Made by a program: the position numbers and the translations under genes. This document shows, piece by piece, positions 8,894 through 17,335 of a DNA stretch of 64,000 bases (positions are counted from its first letter, which is position 1; each line of letters opens with the position of its first letter). Location of the stretch: positions 101,001 through 165,000 of the forward strand of contig JAIQFQ010000001.1 in assembly GCA_020073245.1 (NCBI GenBank). Direction: 5' to 3'. The stretch is from Terriglobia bacterium (GTDB lineage: Bacteria; Acidobacteriota; Thermoanaerobaculia; Thermoanaerobaculales; Thermoanaerobaculaceae). The notes under the pieces were generated by a model, which had not been told where the DNA came from, did no database searches, and was given only the letters and a program-made list of their open reading frames with translations.

Positions 8894-8969
8894 TGGCTGG
8901 GGCGGCAGGACTCGAACCTGCACATGCGGGATCCAAAGTCCCGTGGCTTACCCATTTGCCGACGCCCCA
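8894..8969 (-). tRNA. tRNA-Gln (anticodon TTG)
   Basis: Read on the minus strand, the acceptor stem tggggcg pairs with cgcccca. The anticodon stem cggga/tcccg holds the loop ctttgga with anticodon TTG, and the T arm is gcagg-ttcgagt-cctgc. The 3' CCA is encoded. The gene stands 22 bases before prs, the frequent tRNA-Gln-prs arrangement. Its 5' 34 bases are duplicated exactly at 15297-15330. Confidence 0.96.
8936..8969. repeat. 34-bp direct repeat, copy 1 (5' half of tRNA-Gln)
   Basis: This segment covers the tRNA from its 5' end to the anticodon loop and is identical to 15297-15330 in the same orientation. Together the two copies flank the GloVer-repeat gene in the manner of attachment sites. 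Confidence 0.85.
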
Positions 8970-9336
8970 ACGCATTCACTTCAAACGACATCGAATCCTG
9001 CGGCACTCTCGACCTAGGTCGGTTCAACCCCGGCGCAACCTCCGCAGTCGCCCCGCCGGCTACCCGCACATCCTGCACCGTCCCCCCGGCGTGCGTCAAC
9101 CACCTCACGGCCGTCGTCCCGTACCGGCAACGACGCCGAAGAACCTTCGAGGTCGTCCCGGGACCGGCGACCCCGCCGAACGGCGGGCAAGGCATTCGCC
9201 GGGAAAACCACGGCGGTGGGGCCAGTGCGGCGAAATTGCACGAGCGCGGTGGTCTCAAATCGTGTCCTGGGGGAGTGGCCGAGGCCACCCTCCCCCTTTG
9301 TGCATTAGCTCCCTCGGGCCACCGGCCCGACCGCAG
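8970..9336. other. Intergenic stretch between tRNA-Gln and the repeat-protein gene
   Basis: These 367 bases contain no credible gene. Visible items are a perfect 12-base palindrome cgacctaggtcg at 9010-9021 and a strong hairpin near 9269-9297. The short frames on both strands have no binding sites or family resemblance. No clear promoter for the tRNA was found here. Confidence 0.5.
9269..9300. terminator. GC-rich hairpin downstream of the repeat-protein gene
   Basis: gggggagtggcc and ggccaccctccccc form a strong stem with a two-base turn and one bulge, about 40 bases beyond the minus-strand stop at 9337. The T run (ttt) lies on the plus-strand side, so an intrinsic terminator in the expected direction is uncertain. 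Confidence 0.35.
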
Positions 9337-12300
9337 TTACTGCTGCATGGCGACCGTCGTGGGATCGTTGGTGATGTTGTCCACGACCGAGGCGAACCCG
9401 AACACCCACTGTCCCGCCTGCACCGTGATCTTCGCGTACCCACTGTCCATCGCCGTCTGCCCCGCGTAGCTCAGGAACGGCTGCGTTGCCTGCACCCACT
9501 GAGAACCCTGCAGCGACACCGTGTACCTTGCGAGCTTGGTCCCATCCCCGTCGTAGAGCTCAACCAGCACTGTTGCGGGGATCAAGCTGACCAGCCCGAT
9601 GTTGGTATGGTACTGCGCGTTCTCGGTCAGTCCCGCCAGGTACGCGCTCTGCCGTATCGAGATGCCCTCGGGCGCCCAAACCAGCGGGTAGTCCTGGCCC
9701 TGCGTCCCGTTGGGGTAGCAGGTCGCGTCCGATGAGACCTGGTTGTAGGTGCGTGCCGTGACCTGGAGCGGGAGACCCGAGATGATCTGAAGCGCGCCGG
9801 ACCCGCTCCCGCCAAGCTGCCCGATCACATCGGTCAGGATCAGCTGTGCCCCGGCCGGCACGGATCTCGAAGCGTTCACATCGCCGCTGCTCCCGTGGAA
9901 GCGGATCCCCAGGTCGACCTCCGCCGTGCCCGGGTTGAGCAGGCCGAGGTCGCTCCGCCACTGGCTGTTGTTCTTCCCGGGGTTGTGGCTCGCCACAGGC
10001 ACCCCCCCGTAGAAGGAGGTCTCCCACCGTTGCATGGCGACCGTCGTGGGATCGTTGGTGATGTTGTCCACCACGGACGCGAACCCGAACACCCCCGAAC
10101 CCGTCTGCACCGTGAGCCTGGCGTAGCCCCGGTCCATCGCTGTCTGCCCCGCGTAGTTCAGGAACGGCTGCGTCACCTGCGCCCATCGCCCAGCCGGCAA
10201 CGACACCGGATAGCTGTGGAGACCGGTCCCTGTCCCATCGTAGAGATCCACCAGCACGGTCGTGCTCACCGTGCCGGTGTTGAGCAGCCCGACGTTGGTA
10301 TGGTACTGCGCGTTCTCGGTCAGCCCCGCCAGGTACGCACTCTGCAGCGCTGAGAGGCCGCTGCTCGCCACCACCGCCGGGTAGTCCTGCCCCTGTGTGC
10401 CGTTGGCGTAACAGTTCGCCGCGGACGAAACCAGGTTGTAGCTGCGCGCGGTGACCTTGAGTGGCTGATCGGAGAGGATCTCGATCGCTCCCGAGTCGTT
10501 GATGACACCAAGCCGCCCGACGACGTCGGTCAGGATCAACTGCGTTCCTGCCGAGACGTTTGTGGTGTTGGTCGCCACGCCCCCGCTGCCGAAGAACTTG
10601 AGCTGCACGTTGGCCGTGGCCGGAGCGGTGTTGAGCACGCAAAGGTCGCTCCGCCACTGGCTGTTGTTCTTGCCGGGGTTGTGGCTCGCAACCGGGACCC
10701 ACACGACGTTGCTCACGCCACCTGCGCTGGTGTACACCCACGCTGCACCGTTCATTTCTCCGTCTCCCCGCCCTCCAACGATCGCGGTGGTGCCGTCGGC
10801 CGAAAGATCCACCGAGAACCCCTGCTGAGACCAACCCTCGGCCGCGCCGGTACCGACCAGCTTGGCCCCCTGCTGTGTCCACACCCCGCCGGAGCGGGTG
10901 AACACCCACGCGGCGCCCATGCTGAAGTTGTCCCCAAACCCGCCCACAATGGCCATGTTCCCGTCTCCCGAGAGCGCCACGGAAACACCCAGCTCAGGCG
11001 TCCCCACCGCGCCGGCGCCGACGAGCTTGCTCCCCTGCTGCGTCCACACCCCGCTCGAGAACGTGAAGACCCATGCGGCGCCGGCAAAGTCGTTGTCTCC
11101 ATGTCCACCGATGATGGCCGTGTACCCGTCCCCCGAGAGCGCAGCGGAGACGCCCTGGTAGGCACCGCGATCGTGGGTACCGCGATTCGCGCCCGTGCCG
11201 ACGAGTTTGCTCCCCTGCTGCGTCCACTCCCCACCCGAACGTGTGAAGACCCAGGCCGCACCGGCGTTATCGCTGTCCCACGGCCCTCCGAAGATCACAG
11301 AGTTGCCGTCGCCCGAGAGTGAAACGGAGAAACCCTGCTGAGCGGTCGCGGTCGATCCGATGCCCACGAGCTTGCTCCCCTGCTGCGTCCACTCCCCACC
11401 CGAACGTGTGAAGACCCAGGCCGCACCGGAGCCACCGTTGTCCTTCGACCCTCCGACGATCGCGGTATTGCCGTCCGCCGACAGCGCCACCGAGCCGCCC
11501 TCCGCGGCAGGCCCGATCGCTCCGGTTCCAACGAGTTTGCTGCCCTGTTGCGTCCACACGGCGCCCGTTCGTGTGAAAACCCACGCCGCGCCCACACCGT
11601 CGTTGTCATTGAGACCGCCGACGATCGCGGTGTTTCCGTCTGCCGAGATCGCCACCGACCAGCCCTGGGCTGCATCCCCGACCGCACCCGCGCCGACGAG
11701 CTTGGGCCCCTGCTGGGTCCAGACCACGCCGGTGCGCGTGAACACCCAGGCCGCGCCGGCCGCGTAGTCGCCAGGATGAATAAAGGTATCTCTCGGGCCG
11801 CCCACGATCGCGGTGTTGCCGTCGGAAGAAAGAGCGACGGACGATCCCTGAAAGGCACTGCCCATTGCTCCGGTTCCAACCAGCTTCGGCCCTTCCTGGA
11901 CAAAGGATGTGGTGGGAGGACCCGCTCCAACGGTCACGGTCGCGGCCGCTGAATCCGCCTGCCCGCACGCATTGGTGACCCGCACCCAGAAGCTCGTGGT
12001 AGCAGTCAAGGTCGACGTGGTGAGACCGCTCGCATTGGTCCCGACTGGATTCGACGTGGTCCCGGAGGACCCCTGGTACCACTGGTAGGAAAGCGGCGTC
12101 GTGCCCGTCGCGGTCACCGACAGGGTGGCCGTCTGACCACTCCCGATCGACTGGCTCTGCGGCTGGAAAGTGATCGACGGCGACGTGCACGCGCCGACGT
12201 GCAAGGCAAAGGTCCCCTGGGCCGTGTTGTCCGCGCTGTCCGTGACCGTGACCGCGAAGCTGAAATCGCCACCCGCGGCCGGCGTGCCAGCCAGCACACC

Positions 12301-14850
12301 GGAGCTCGACAGGGCGACATTCCCCGGCGGGGAGCCGCTCGTGAGACTCCAGCTATAGCCGCCCGTGCCGCCGGTCGCGACGAACTGCTGCGAGTAGGCC
12401 GCGCCGACCGTGCCCGCCGGCAGCGGCGAGGTGGTGGTGATGGCGAGGCTCGAGACGGTAAACGGAAGAGCGAAGACGGTACCAAGATCCCAGGCACCGC
12501 CCTGCTCGGTGGTCCCATAGAGGTTGCCGGCGCTATCGAGAATGACCCCGGCGTATGAATACACGCCATCGGAAGCACCGCCCACGAAGCTGTGCAGGAG
12601 GGTCGAACCGCTCCCGTCGGTCTTGACCTTGAAGACCGTGCCGTCGTCCGATGCACCGCCGAAGTAGGTCGTGCCGTAGACGTTGCCGGCGCCGTCGAGG
12701 GCGACGCCGGCATAGGGGAAGGCGCCGTCGGAGGCCCCGCCCGCGAAGCTGTGCAGGATAGCAAAACCGGTCCCGTCAGTCTTGACCTTGAAGACCGTGC
12801 CCTTGTCCGACAAGCCACCAGAGTTGGTCGTGCCGTAGAGGCTCCCTGCGCCGTCGAGGACAAGGCCAGCGAACGGGCTCGCGCCGTCGGAGAAGCCGCC
12901 CGCAAAACGGTGGAGGACGCCAAAACCGGTCCCATCGGTCTTGACCTTGAAGATCGTGCCGTCGTCTGATGCGCCGCCGTAGTAGGTCGTTCCATAGATG
13001 TTGCCGGCACCGTCGAGGATGAGTGAGCCCTCGGGGCCCGCGCCGTCCAGGGCGCCCGTGAAGCCGTGCAGAACGGCAAAGCCGGTCCCGTCGGTCCTGA
13101 CCTTGAAGACCGTGCCGTTTCCCGACGCGCCGCCAACGACCGTCGTGCCGTAGAGGTTCCCTGCGCCGTCGAGGATCAGGCCCGCGTGCGGGAAGGCGCC
13201 GTCGGATGCCCCGCCCGCGAAACTGTGCAGAATGCTGAGGGTGGTCCCGTCGGTATTGACCTTGAAGACCGTGCCATCGTCTGACGCGCCACCTCGGGAG
13301 GTTGTGCCATAAAGGTCGCCAGCGCTGTCGAGGATGAGTGAACCCTCGGGGCCCGCGCCGAGCGTGGTGCCTGCAAAGCTGTGCAGAACGGCGAAGCCGG
13401 TCCCGTCAGTCTTGACCTTGAAGACCGTGCCGTTGTCCGACGCGCCGCCATGCTTGGTCGTGCCGTAGAGGTTCCCTGCGCCGTCGAGGATCAGGTGGGC
13501 GTCGGGGTAGGCGCCTTCGGCCGGAGCCCAGGTGAAGCCGTGCAAGATGGCAAAGTTGGTCCCGTCGGTCTTAACCTTGAAGACCGTGCCGTCGTTCGAC
13601 GGACCGCCGTACTGGGTCGTGCCGTAGAGGTTGCCGGCGCTGTCGAGGATGAGGGCGGCCTCGGGATTGGCACCATCCGAGGCGGCCCACGCAAAACTGT
13701 GGAGGACAGCAAAACCGCTACCGTCGCTCTTGACTTTGAAGACCGCGCCGTTGTCCGACGCGCCGCCTGTGAAGGTCGTGCCGTAGAGGTTGCCGGCGCT
13801 GTCGAGGATGAGAGAGGCGGCGGGTCTAGCGCCGTCCACGGCGCCCGTGAAACCGTGCAGAACCGCAAAGCCCGTCCCGTTGGTCTTGACCTTGAAGACC
13901 GTGCCGTCGTTCGACGCGCCGCCCTCGTGGGTCGTGCCGTAGAGGTTGCTGGCGTTGTCGAGGAGGAGACCGGCGTAGGGGTTGACGCCGTCGGCCGGAC
14001 CCCACGTGAAGCCGTGCAGAATGGCAAAGGCACTCCCGTCGGTCTTGACTTTGAAGACCGTGCCGTAGCCCGATGCGCCGCCGTAGTAGGTCGTCCCGTA
14101 GAGGTTCGCTGCGCCGTCGAGGATGAGGCCGGCGTAGGGGTTGGCGCCGTCGGACGAGCCACCCGCAAAACTGTGCAAAACGGTAAAGCCGGTCCCGTCG
14201 GTCTTGACCTTGAAGACCGTGCCCTTGTCCGAGGCGCCGCCAGAGTTGGTCGTGCCGTAGAGGTTGTCGGCACCGTCGAGGATCAGGCCCGCGTAGGGGT
14301 ACGCGCCGTCCGAGGCCCCGCCCGCGAAACTGTGCAGAACGGTAAAGCCGGTCCCGTCGGTCTTGACCCTGAAAACCGTGCCGTCGTTCGACGCCCCGCC
14401 CTCGTGGGTTGTGCCGTAGAGGTTGCCAGCGCCATCGAAGATGAGGCCCGCATAGGGGTTGGCGCCGTCGGAGGAGCCGCCCGCGAAGCTGTACAGCAGG
14501 GCGAACCCGGTCCCGTCGTTCCTGACCTTGAAGACCGTGCCCACGTCGGACGGACCGCCGTAGTAGGTCGTGCCGTAGAAGTTTCCGGCGCCATCGCTGA
14601 TCAGGGCGGCAGCCGAATCACGGCCGTCGGACGGGTCGCCGGGGAAGGCCTTCAGGATCGAGATCGCGCTCGTCGGCGCCGCGCGTGCGAGACCAACCGC
14701 CACTGCGAGCAGCCAGCCCCCAATCCTCGCGACTCGGAGACTATGACGCCGTCGAGGCATGACACCCGCCGGCACGTCGTGGCAGTCTCTCGGCCCGACG
14801 CCCGTGGATCCACCGGTGATGGTCGTGGATATGCGTCCCATCTTATCCAT
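9337..14850 (-). CDS. Giant secreted GloVer-repeat / Ig-like / FG-GAP-like protein
   Basis: About 1837 residues, exported. A hydrophobic signal segment (GGWLLAVAVGLARAAPTSA) is followed by 14 tandem ~51-residue GloVer units (GNLYGTT..GGASD.GTVFKVKTDGTGF..LHSFAGG), then two Ig-like domains (SLAITTTSPLPAGTVGAAYS; QSIGSGQTATLSVTATG). Next come seven ~57-residue FG-GAP-like units (WTQQGSKLVGTGA ... DGNTAIVGG ... GAAWVFTRSGG) and a ~235-residue C-terminal module present twice (PVASHNPGKNNSQWRSDL ... DNITNDPTTVAMQ). The start at 14850 has gggaga nine bases upstream; a later Met at 14760 gives a more typical signal peptide. Probably an extracellular or surface beta-propeller protein; ligand unknown. 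It lies between the two tRNA-Gln repeats. Confidence 0.8.
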   Translation of the reverse strand: MDKMGRISTTITGGSTGVGPRDCHDVPAGVMPRRRHSLRVARIGGWLLAVAVGLARAAPTSAISILKAFPGDPSDGRDSAAALISDGAGNFYGTTYYGGPSDVGTVFKVRNDGTGFALLYSFAGGSSDGANPYAGLIFDGAGNLYGTTHEGGASNDGTVFRVKTDGTGFTVLHSFAGGASDGAYPYAGLILDGADNLYGTTNSGGASDKGTVFKVKTDGTGFTVLHSFAGGSSDGANPYAGLILDGAANLYGTTYYGGASGYGTVFKVKTDGSAFAILHGFTWGPADGVNPYAGLLLDNASNLYGTTHEGGASNDGTVFKVKTNGTGFAVLHGFTGAVDGARPAASLILDSAGNLYGTTFTGGASDNGAVFKVKSDGSGFAVLHSFAWAASDGANPEAALILDSAGNLYGTTQYGGPSNDGTVFKVKTDGTNFAILHGFTWAPAEGAYPDAHLILDGAGNLYGTTKHGGASDNGTVFKVKTDGTGFAVLHSFAGTTLGAGPEGSLILDSAGDLYGTTSRGGASDDGTVFKVNTDGTTLSILHSFAGGASDGAFPHAGLILDGAGNLYGTTVVGGASGNGTVFKVRTDGTGFAVLHGFTGALDGAGPEGSLILDGAGNIYGTTYYGGASDDGTIFKVKTDGTGFGVLHRFAGGFSDGASPFAGLVLDGAGSLYGTTNSGGLSDKGTVFKVKTDGTGFAILHSFAGGASDGAFPYAGVALDGAGNVYGTTYFGGASDDGTVFKVKTDGSGSTLLHSFVGGASDGVYSYAGVILDSAGNLYGTTEQGGAWDLGTVFALPFTVSSLAITTTSPLPAGTVGAAYSQQFVATGGTGGYSWSLTSGSPPGNVALSSSGVLAGTPAAGGDFSFAVTVTDSADNTAQGTFALHVGACTSPSITFQPQSQSIGSGQTATLSVTATGTTPLSYQWYQGSSGTTSNPVGTNASGLTTSTLTATTSFWVRVTNACGQADSAAATVTVGAGPPTTSFVQEGPKLVGTGAMGSAFQGSSVALSSDGNTAIVGGPRDTFIHPGDYAAGAAWVFTRTGVVWTQQGPKLVGAGAVGDAAQGWSVAISADGNTAIVGGLNDNDGVGAAWVFTRTGAVWTQQGSKLVGTGAIGPAAEGGSVALSADGNTAIVGGSKDNGGSGAAWVFTRSGGEWTQQGSKLVGIGSTATAQQGFSVSLSGDGNSVIFGGPWDSDNAGAAWVFTRSGGEWTQQGSKLVGTGANRGTHDRGAYQGVSAALSGDGYTAIIGGHGDNDFAGAAWVFTFSSGVWTQQGSKLVGAGAVGTPELGVSVALSGDGNMAIVGGFGDNFSMGAAWVFTRSGGVWTQQGAKLVGTGAAEGWSQQGFSVDLSADGTTAIVGGRGDGEMNGAAWVYTSAGGVSNVVWVPVASHNPGKNNSQWRSDLCVLNTAPATANVQLKFFGSGGVATNTTNVSAGTQLILTDVVGRLGVINDSGAIEILSDQPLKVTARSYNLVSSAANCYANGTQGQDYPAVVASSGLSALQSAYLAGLTENAQYHTNVGLLNTGTVSTTVLVDLYDGTGTGLHSYPVSLPAGRWAQVTQPFLNYAGQTAMDRGYARLTVQTGSGVFGFASVVDNITNDPTTVAMQRWETSFYGGVPVASHNPGKNNSQWRSDLGLLNPGTAEVDLGIRFHGSSGDVNASRSVPAGAQLILTDVIGQLGGSGSGALQIISGLPLQVTARTYNQVSSDATCYPNGTQGQDYPLVWAPEGISIRQSAYLAGLTENAQYHTNIGLVSLIPATVLVELYDGDGTKLARYTVSLQGSQWVQATQPFLSYAGQTAMDSGYAKITVQAGQWVFGFASVVDNITNDPTTVAMQQ
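12470..14630 (-). repeat. 14-copy ~153-bp coding tandem repeat
   Basis: Words such as cttgaccttgaagaccgtgcc-like and gtcgtgccgtagaggtt-like segments recur every ~153 bp with only scattered differences. The near-identity of units at DNA level points to recent duplication or ongoing homogenisation rather than purely protein-level conservation. Confidence 0.8.
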
Positions 14851-14976
14851 GGTCCCATCTCTCCCGCCGGATGGTCGTGACTCGTCGGCCATCCGCTTCG
14901 TGACCGACCAGCCTCTGGCTGCACTTACGGCTCCTATCTTAGTCCTCCCATGACAAACACAGGGGCCTTCTGGCAC

Positions 14977-15376
14977 CTACCATTGCAAGCGCCAATTGAG
15001 CGCCAGTGACCGACCCGGCCGCGACGGCGCTCCGGAACGACTGCCCCAGTCTCTTCCTGCTGAGGGGAGGAAGGTGCTTGCCTGCAGTATCCGAGACCTC
15101 AACCCACAGGCCTGTGTCGTCAGGGGAAGACTCCTCGCCAGATTGCGTCACGCCGAAAGCAGAGAACGCCCTTCGCATGACATCCAGAACGGATTCGAGC
15201 TCCTGGCCTTGATCTTCGGGCAGATGGAGCCGGTGCTCGCCAACTCTTCACTGAAGCTCAGAGCACGCTGCACCGGCCTGCTGTTTCTCGGCTACCAAGT
15301 CCCGTGGCTTACCCATTTGCCGACGCCCCAGTCGGGGCACGAGTCTAGTGCGACGCCTCCCACCTGTCCAGCGGCG
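14977..15376. other. Intergenic stretch between repeat-protein gene and spoVG
   Basis: Contains the second 34-bp tRNA-Gln repeat copy (15297-15330) and otherwise no recognisable gene. Minus- and plus-strand frames across 14996-15297 lack binding sites and family motifs. The segment gccccagtcggggc at 15325-15338 can form a short hairpin spanning the edge of the tRNA fragment. A possible -10 word TAAGAT (14936-14941, minus) lies just upstream of the repeat-protein start but has no matching -35. Confidence 0.5.
15297..15330 (-). pseudogene. tRNA-Gln 5'-half fragment (34-bp direct repeat, copy 2)
   Basis: Identical over 34 bases to the first half of the tRNA-Gln gene at 8936-8969, same orientation, but the sequence diverges at the anticodon loop, so no functional tRNA is encoded. 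It lies 46 bases beyond the spoVG stop. In related gene orders the tRNA-Gln follows ispE directly, so this fragment probably marks the original junction. Confidence 0.85.
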
Positions 15377-15745
15377 TCACTGTGGCTCTTCGTCGCTCTC
15401 CTCGTCCGTCCAGTACTTCTCGCCCAGGAGACGGTTCGTGATCTGCTGCGCGCGGGACGCTCCGCCTGTGTCCCCACTTGTCCCCCGTTCGGCAAGCGTT
15501 CGCTCGTACTCCGAGAGGATCGCTTCGTCCAGGCGTTTCCGGGTGTCGGTGTTCAACGGGTGGGCGATGTCCCGGAACGAGCCGTTGCGCAGTCGCCGCG
15601 ACGGCATCGACACGTAGATCGTCCCTTCCTTGCCCTCGAGCACACGGATGTCACCGACCAGGAAGCAACCGTCGAAAACCACCTGAGCGAAGGCCTTGAC
15701 CTTCCCGCCCTTGTTCAGATTGATGCGGACCTCGCTGATCTCCAT
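15377..15745 (-). CDS. spoVG: SpoVG-family RNA/DNA-binding regulator
   Basis: 122 residues with the SpoVG signature: MEISEVRINL, KVKAFAQVVFDGCFLV, LEGKEGTIYVSMPSRRLRNG, FRDIAHPLN. The acidic, poorly conserved C terminus (residues ~90-122) extends beyond the core. SpoVG proteins are small nucleic-acid-binding global regulators, not limited to spore formers. The start at MEISEV has gtggaggggt upstream. It follows ispE by four bases in the same operon. Confidence 0.93.
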   Translation of the reverse strand: MEISEVRINLNKGGKVKAFAQVVFDGCFLVGDIRVLEGKEGTIYVSMPSRRLRNGSFRDIAHPLNTDTRKRLDEAILSEYERTLAERGTSGDTGGASRAQQITNRLLGEKYWTDEESDEEPQ

Positions 15746-15749
15746 ATCC

Positions 15750-16634
15750 TTACCCCTCCACGGCCGACACCCGAAGGAGCGATGCCTCACGGGAGAGCAA
15801 CGGTGCCACGAGCGGGCGGAATGCCGCTAGGATGGCCGCTGCTCGCCGCGCGTCCCGCTCGTCCCGGTAGAGCCCGAACACCGTCCCGCCGCTGCCGGAG
15901 AGCATGGCGAGGAGCGGTTCCGTGACGGACACCCGCTCCAGTCGCTCCCCGACCTCCGGCCAGAGCTTCACCACTGTCGGCTGCAAGTCGTTCCGGCAGC
16001 GCCCAAAAGGGAGCTCGCCGCCCTTCTCGACCCATTGGTATATCTCACAATCGGCTTTGCCGTCCAGTGCGCGAGGGTCGAGGGCGCGGTACACGTCCGC
16101 GGTCGGGATCGGCTGAGGGCCGGGGAGCAGCACGACCCACCATGCGGGGAGGTCCGCCAATGGCGAGACCTCGGAGCCACGCCCCACACCCCAACCCGCC
16201 CCACCCACCAGGAAGAACGGCACATCGGCGCCCAGGCCCGCAGCCACGGACACCAGTTCGTGAGGTTCCCGGCGAAGGTTCCAGAGCCGGGCGAGAGCTA
16301 CGAGAGTGGCTGCGGCGTCGGCCGAGCCGCCGCCGAGGCCGCCCGCAACCGGGATCGCCTTGCGCAACACGATGTGTGCTCCACCCGTCCGGTCCCCCAT
16401 CGACGCAAGGGCGCGAGCCGCCTTGACGACCAGGTTGTCGGGACCGGCCGGGGCCGCATCGGTCGGCTCGACCGTCAGCTCGACTGTCCCCGTCGGTACC
16501 GTCTCGAATAGCAGGTCGTCCCAGATCCCGACCGCCGCGAGGACGGTTCGCAGCTCGTGGTAGCCGTCATTCCGCTTCCCGAGCACCTCCAGGTGCAGGT
16601 TCACCTTGGCTGGACATCGGACACGCAGCCTCAA
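15750..16634 (-). CDS. ispE: 4-diphosphocytidyl-2-C-methyl-D-erythritol kinase
   Basis: About 294 residues, a GHMP kinase of the MEP isoprenoid pathway that phosphorylates CDP-ME. Seen: CPAKVNLHLEVLGKR with the substrate Lys, GYHELRTVLAAV, IPVAGGLGGGSADAAATL (ATP loop) and LLAMLSGSGGTVFGLY (motif III). The start is inferred as TTG at 16634, because it overlaps the stop of the preceding gene as TTGA and has ggag eight bases upstream. No ATG or GTG fits between the upstream gene and the first motif. The upstream frame to 16700 would invade the previous gene. Confidence 0.93.
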   Translation of the reverse strand: MRLRVRCPAKVNLHLEVLGKRNDGYHELRTVLAAVGIWDDLLFETVPTGTVELTVEPTDAAPAGPDNLVVKAARALASMGDRTGGAHIVLRKAIPVAGGLGGGSADAAATLVALARLWNLRREPHELVSVAAGLGADVPFFLVGGAGWGVGRGSEVSPLADLPAWWVVLLPGPQPIPTADVYRALDPRALDGKADCEIYQWVEKGGELPFGRCRNDLQPTVVKLWPEVGERLERVSVTEPLLAMLSGSGGTVFGLYRDERDARRAAAILAAFRPLVAPLLSREASLLRVSAVEG

Positions 16635-17335
16635 CGCATCGCTCCACAGGCGGGGACGGCGAGCCACTCCGGTGGCGGAGGCGGTTCGGCGGCGTGCCAT
16701 TCCTCCAGGACCATCTCGACCCGCTTCGAACCGGCGGTCAGGACGAGCGCGCCGGGCACATGCCCGATCGGAGATTTCAAATCAGCCCCGAGCAGGGGCC
16801 GCTCCTCCCCCGGACGGAGGACGAGGACGCGGCTGCAGTGGGTTGGCGGCCCTTCGATCCGGGCCCGCCATGTGAGACGCTCGTTCGAGGCCTCGACCCA
16901 TCCCGGCGTCAACGGCACCTCGTGCGCACCTTCCGGCAGCAAACCGGACAGGACAAGCGCGGCCAGATCGGGATCGAGCGGTAGCGCCGCATCCTTCGAG
17001 AGAGGGAACATGCCATGCGGCAGAGGCTCCCGGCAGCGCTCCTTGACCCGCTCGACCCATCCCTCGTCGCCCGCGAACCACGCCGACATGGCGGTGCCTC
17101 CGGGCGGGACCGCCACGCTGATGGAAAGGCGGTCGGCTCCGCTGCGCACCGCAAGGATCAGGTTGCGCTGGCCGCAACACGAGAATCGGTACAGGGCCGC
17201 AAACGGACCGGGGTGTTGCATCAGCGAGCGCCAATCCTGCGGGACCGGCATTTCGGGAGCCGTAGCGTGCCGGCAGCTCACTGCGGCTGCCGCGAGCACG
17301 ACCGCCAGAATGGTCGCCCTACGGCGCTTTAGCAC
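16631..17335 (-). CDS. Putative lipoprotein, function unknown
   Basis: 234 residues starting at GTG. An N-terminal lipoprotein signal (MLKRRRATILAVVLAAAAVSC) suggests a lipid-anchored cell-envelope protein. The mature part has Cys pairs in FSCCGQRN and no recognised domain. It overlaps the TPR gene end by 17 bases and the ispE start by four, so it is translationally coupled on both sides. The operon context (TPR protein, lipoprotein, ispE) resembles LolB-containing loci where lolB sits directly upstream of ispE; the length and position fit an outer-membrane lipoprotein insertion factor, but the similarity cannot be confirmed from sequence alone. Confidence 0.65.
   Translation of the reverse strand: MLKRRRATILAVVLAAAAVSCRHATAPEMPVPQDWRSLMQHPGPFAALYRFSCCGQRNLILAVRSGADRLSISVAVPPGGTAMSAWFAGDEGWVERVKERCREPLPHGMFPLSKDAALPLDPDLAALVLSGLLPEGAHEVPLTPGWVEASNERLTWRARIEGPPTHCSRVLVLRPGEERPLLGADLKSPIGHVPGALVLTAGSKRVEMVLEEWHAAEPPPPPEWLAVPACGAMR

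Noticed and set aside
12470..14630. CRISPR-like array
   Set aside because: The regularly spaced repeats are long coding units (~153 bp) in frame within one gene, without unique spacers between short identical repeats.
8970..15296. Calling the insertion a prophage or integrative element
   Set aside because: No integrase, excisionase, phage or conjugation gene is present; only the flanking repeat supports integration.
14996..15925. A 309-residue plus-strand frame over the spoVG region, considered as an integrase remnant
   Set aside because: It is antisense to spoVG and part of ispE, reads through the tRNA fragment, and has no recombinase catalytic motif.
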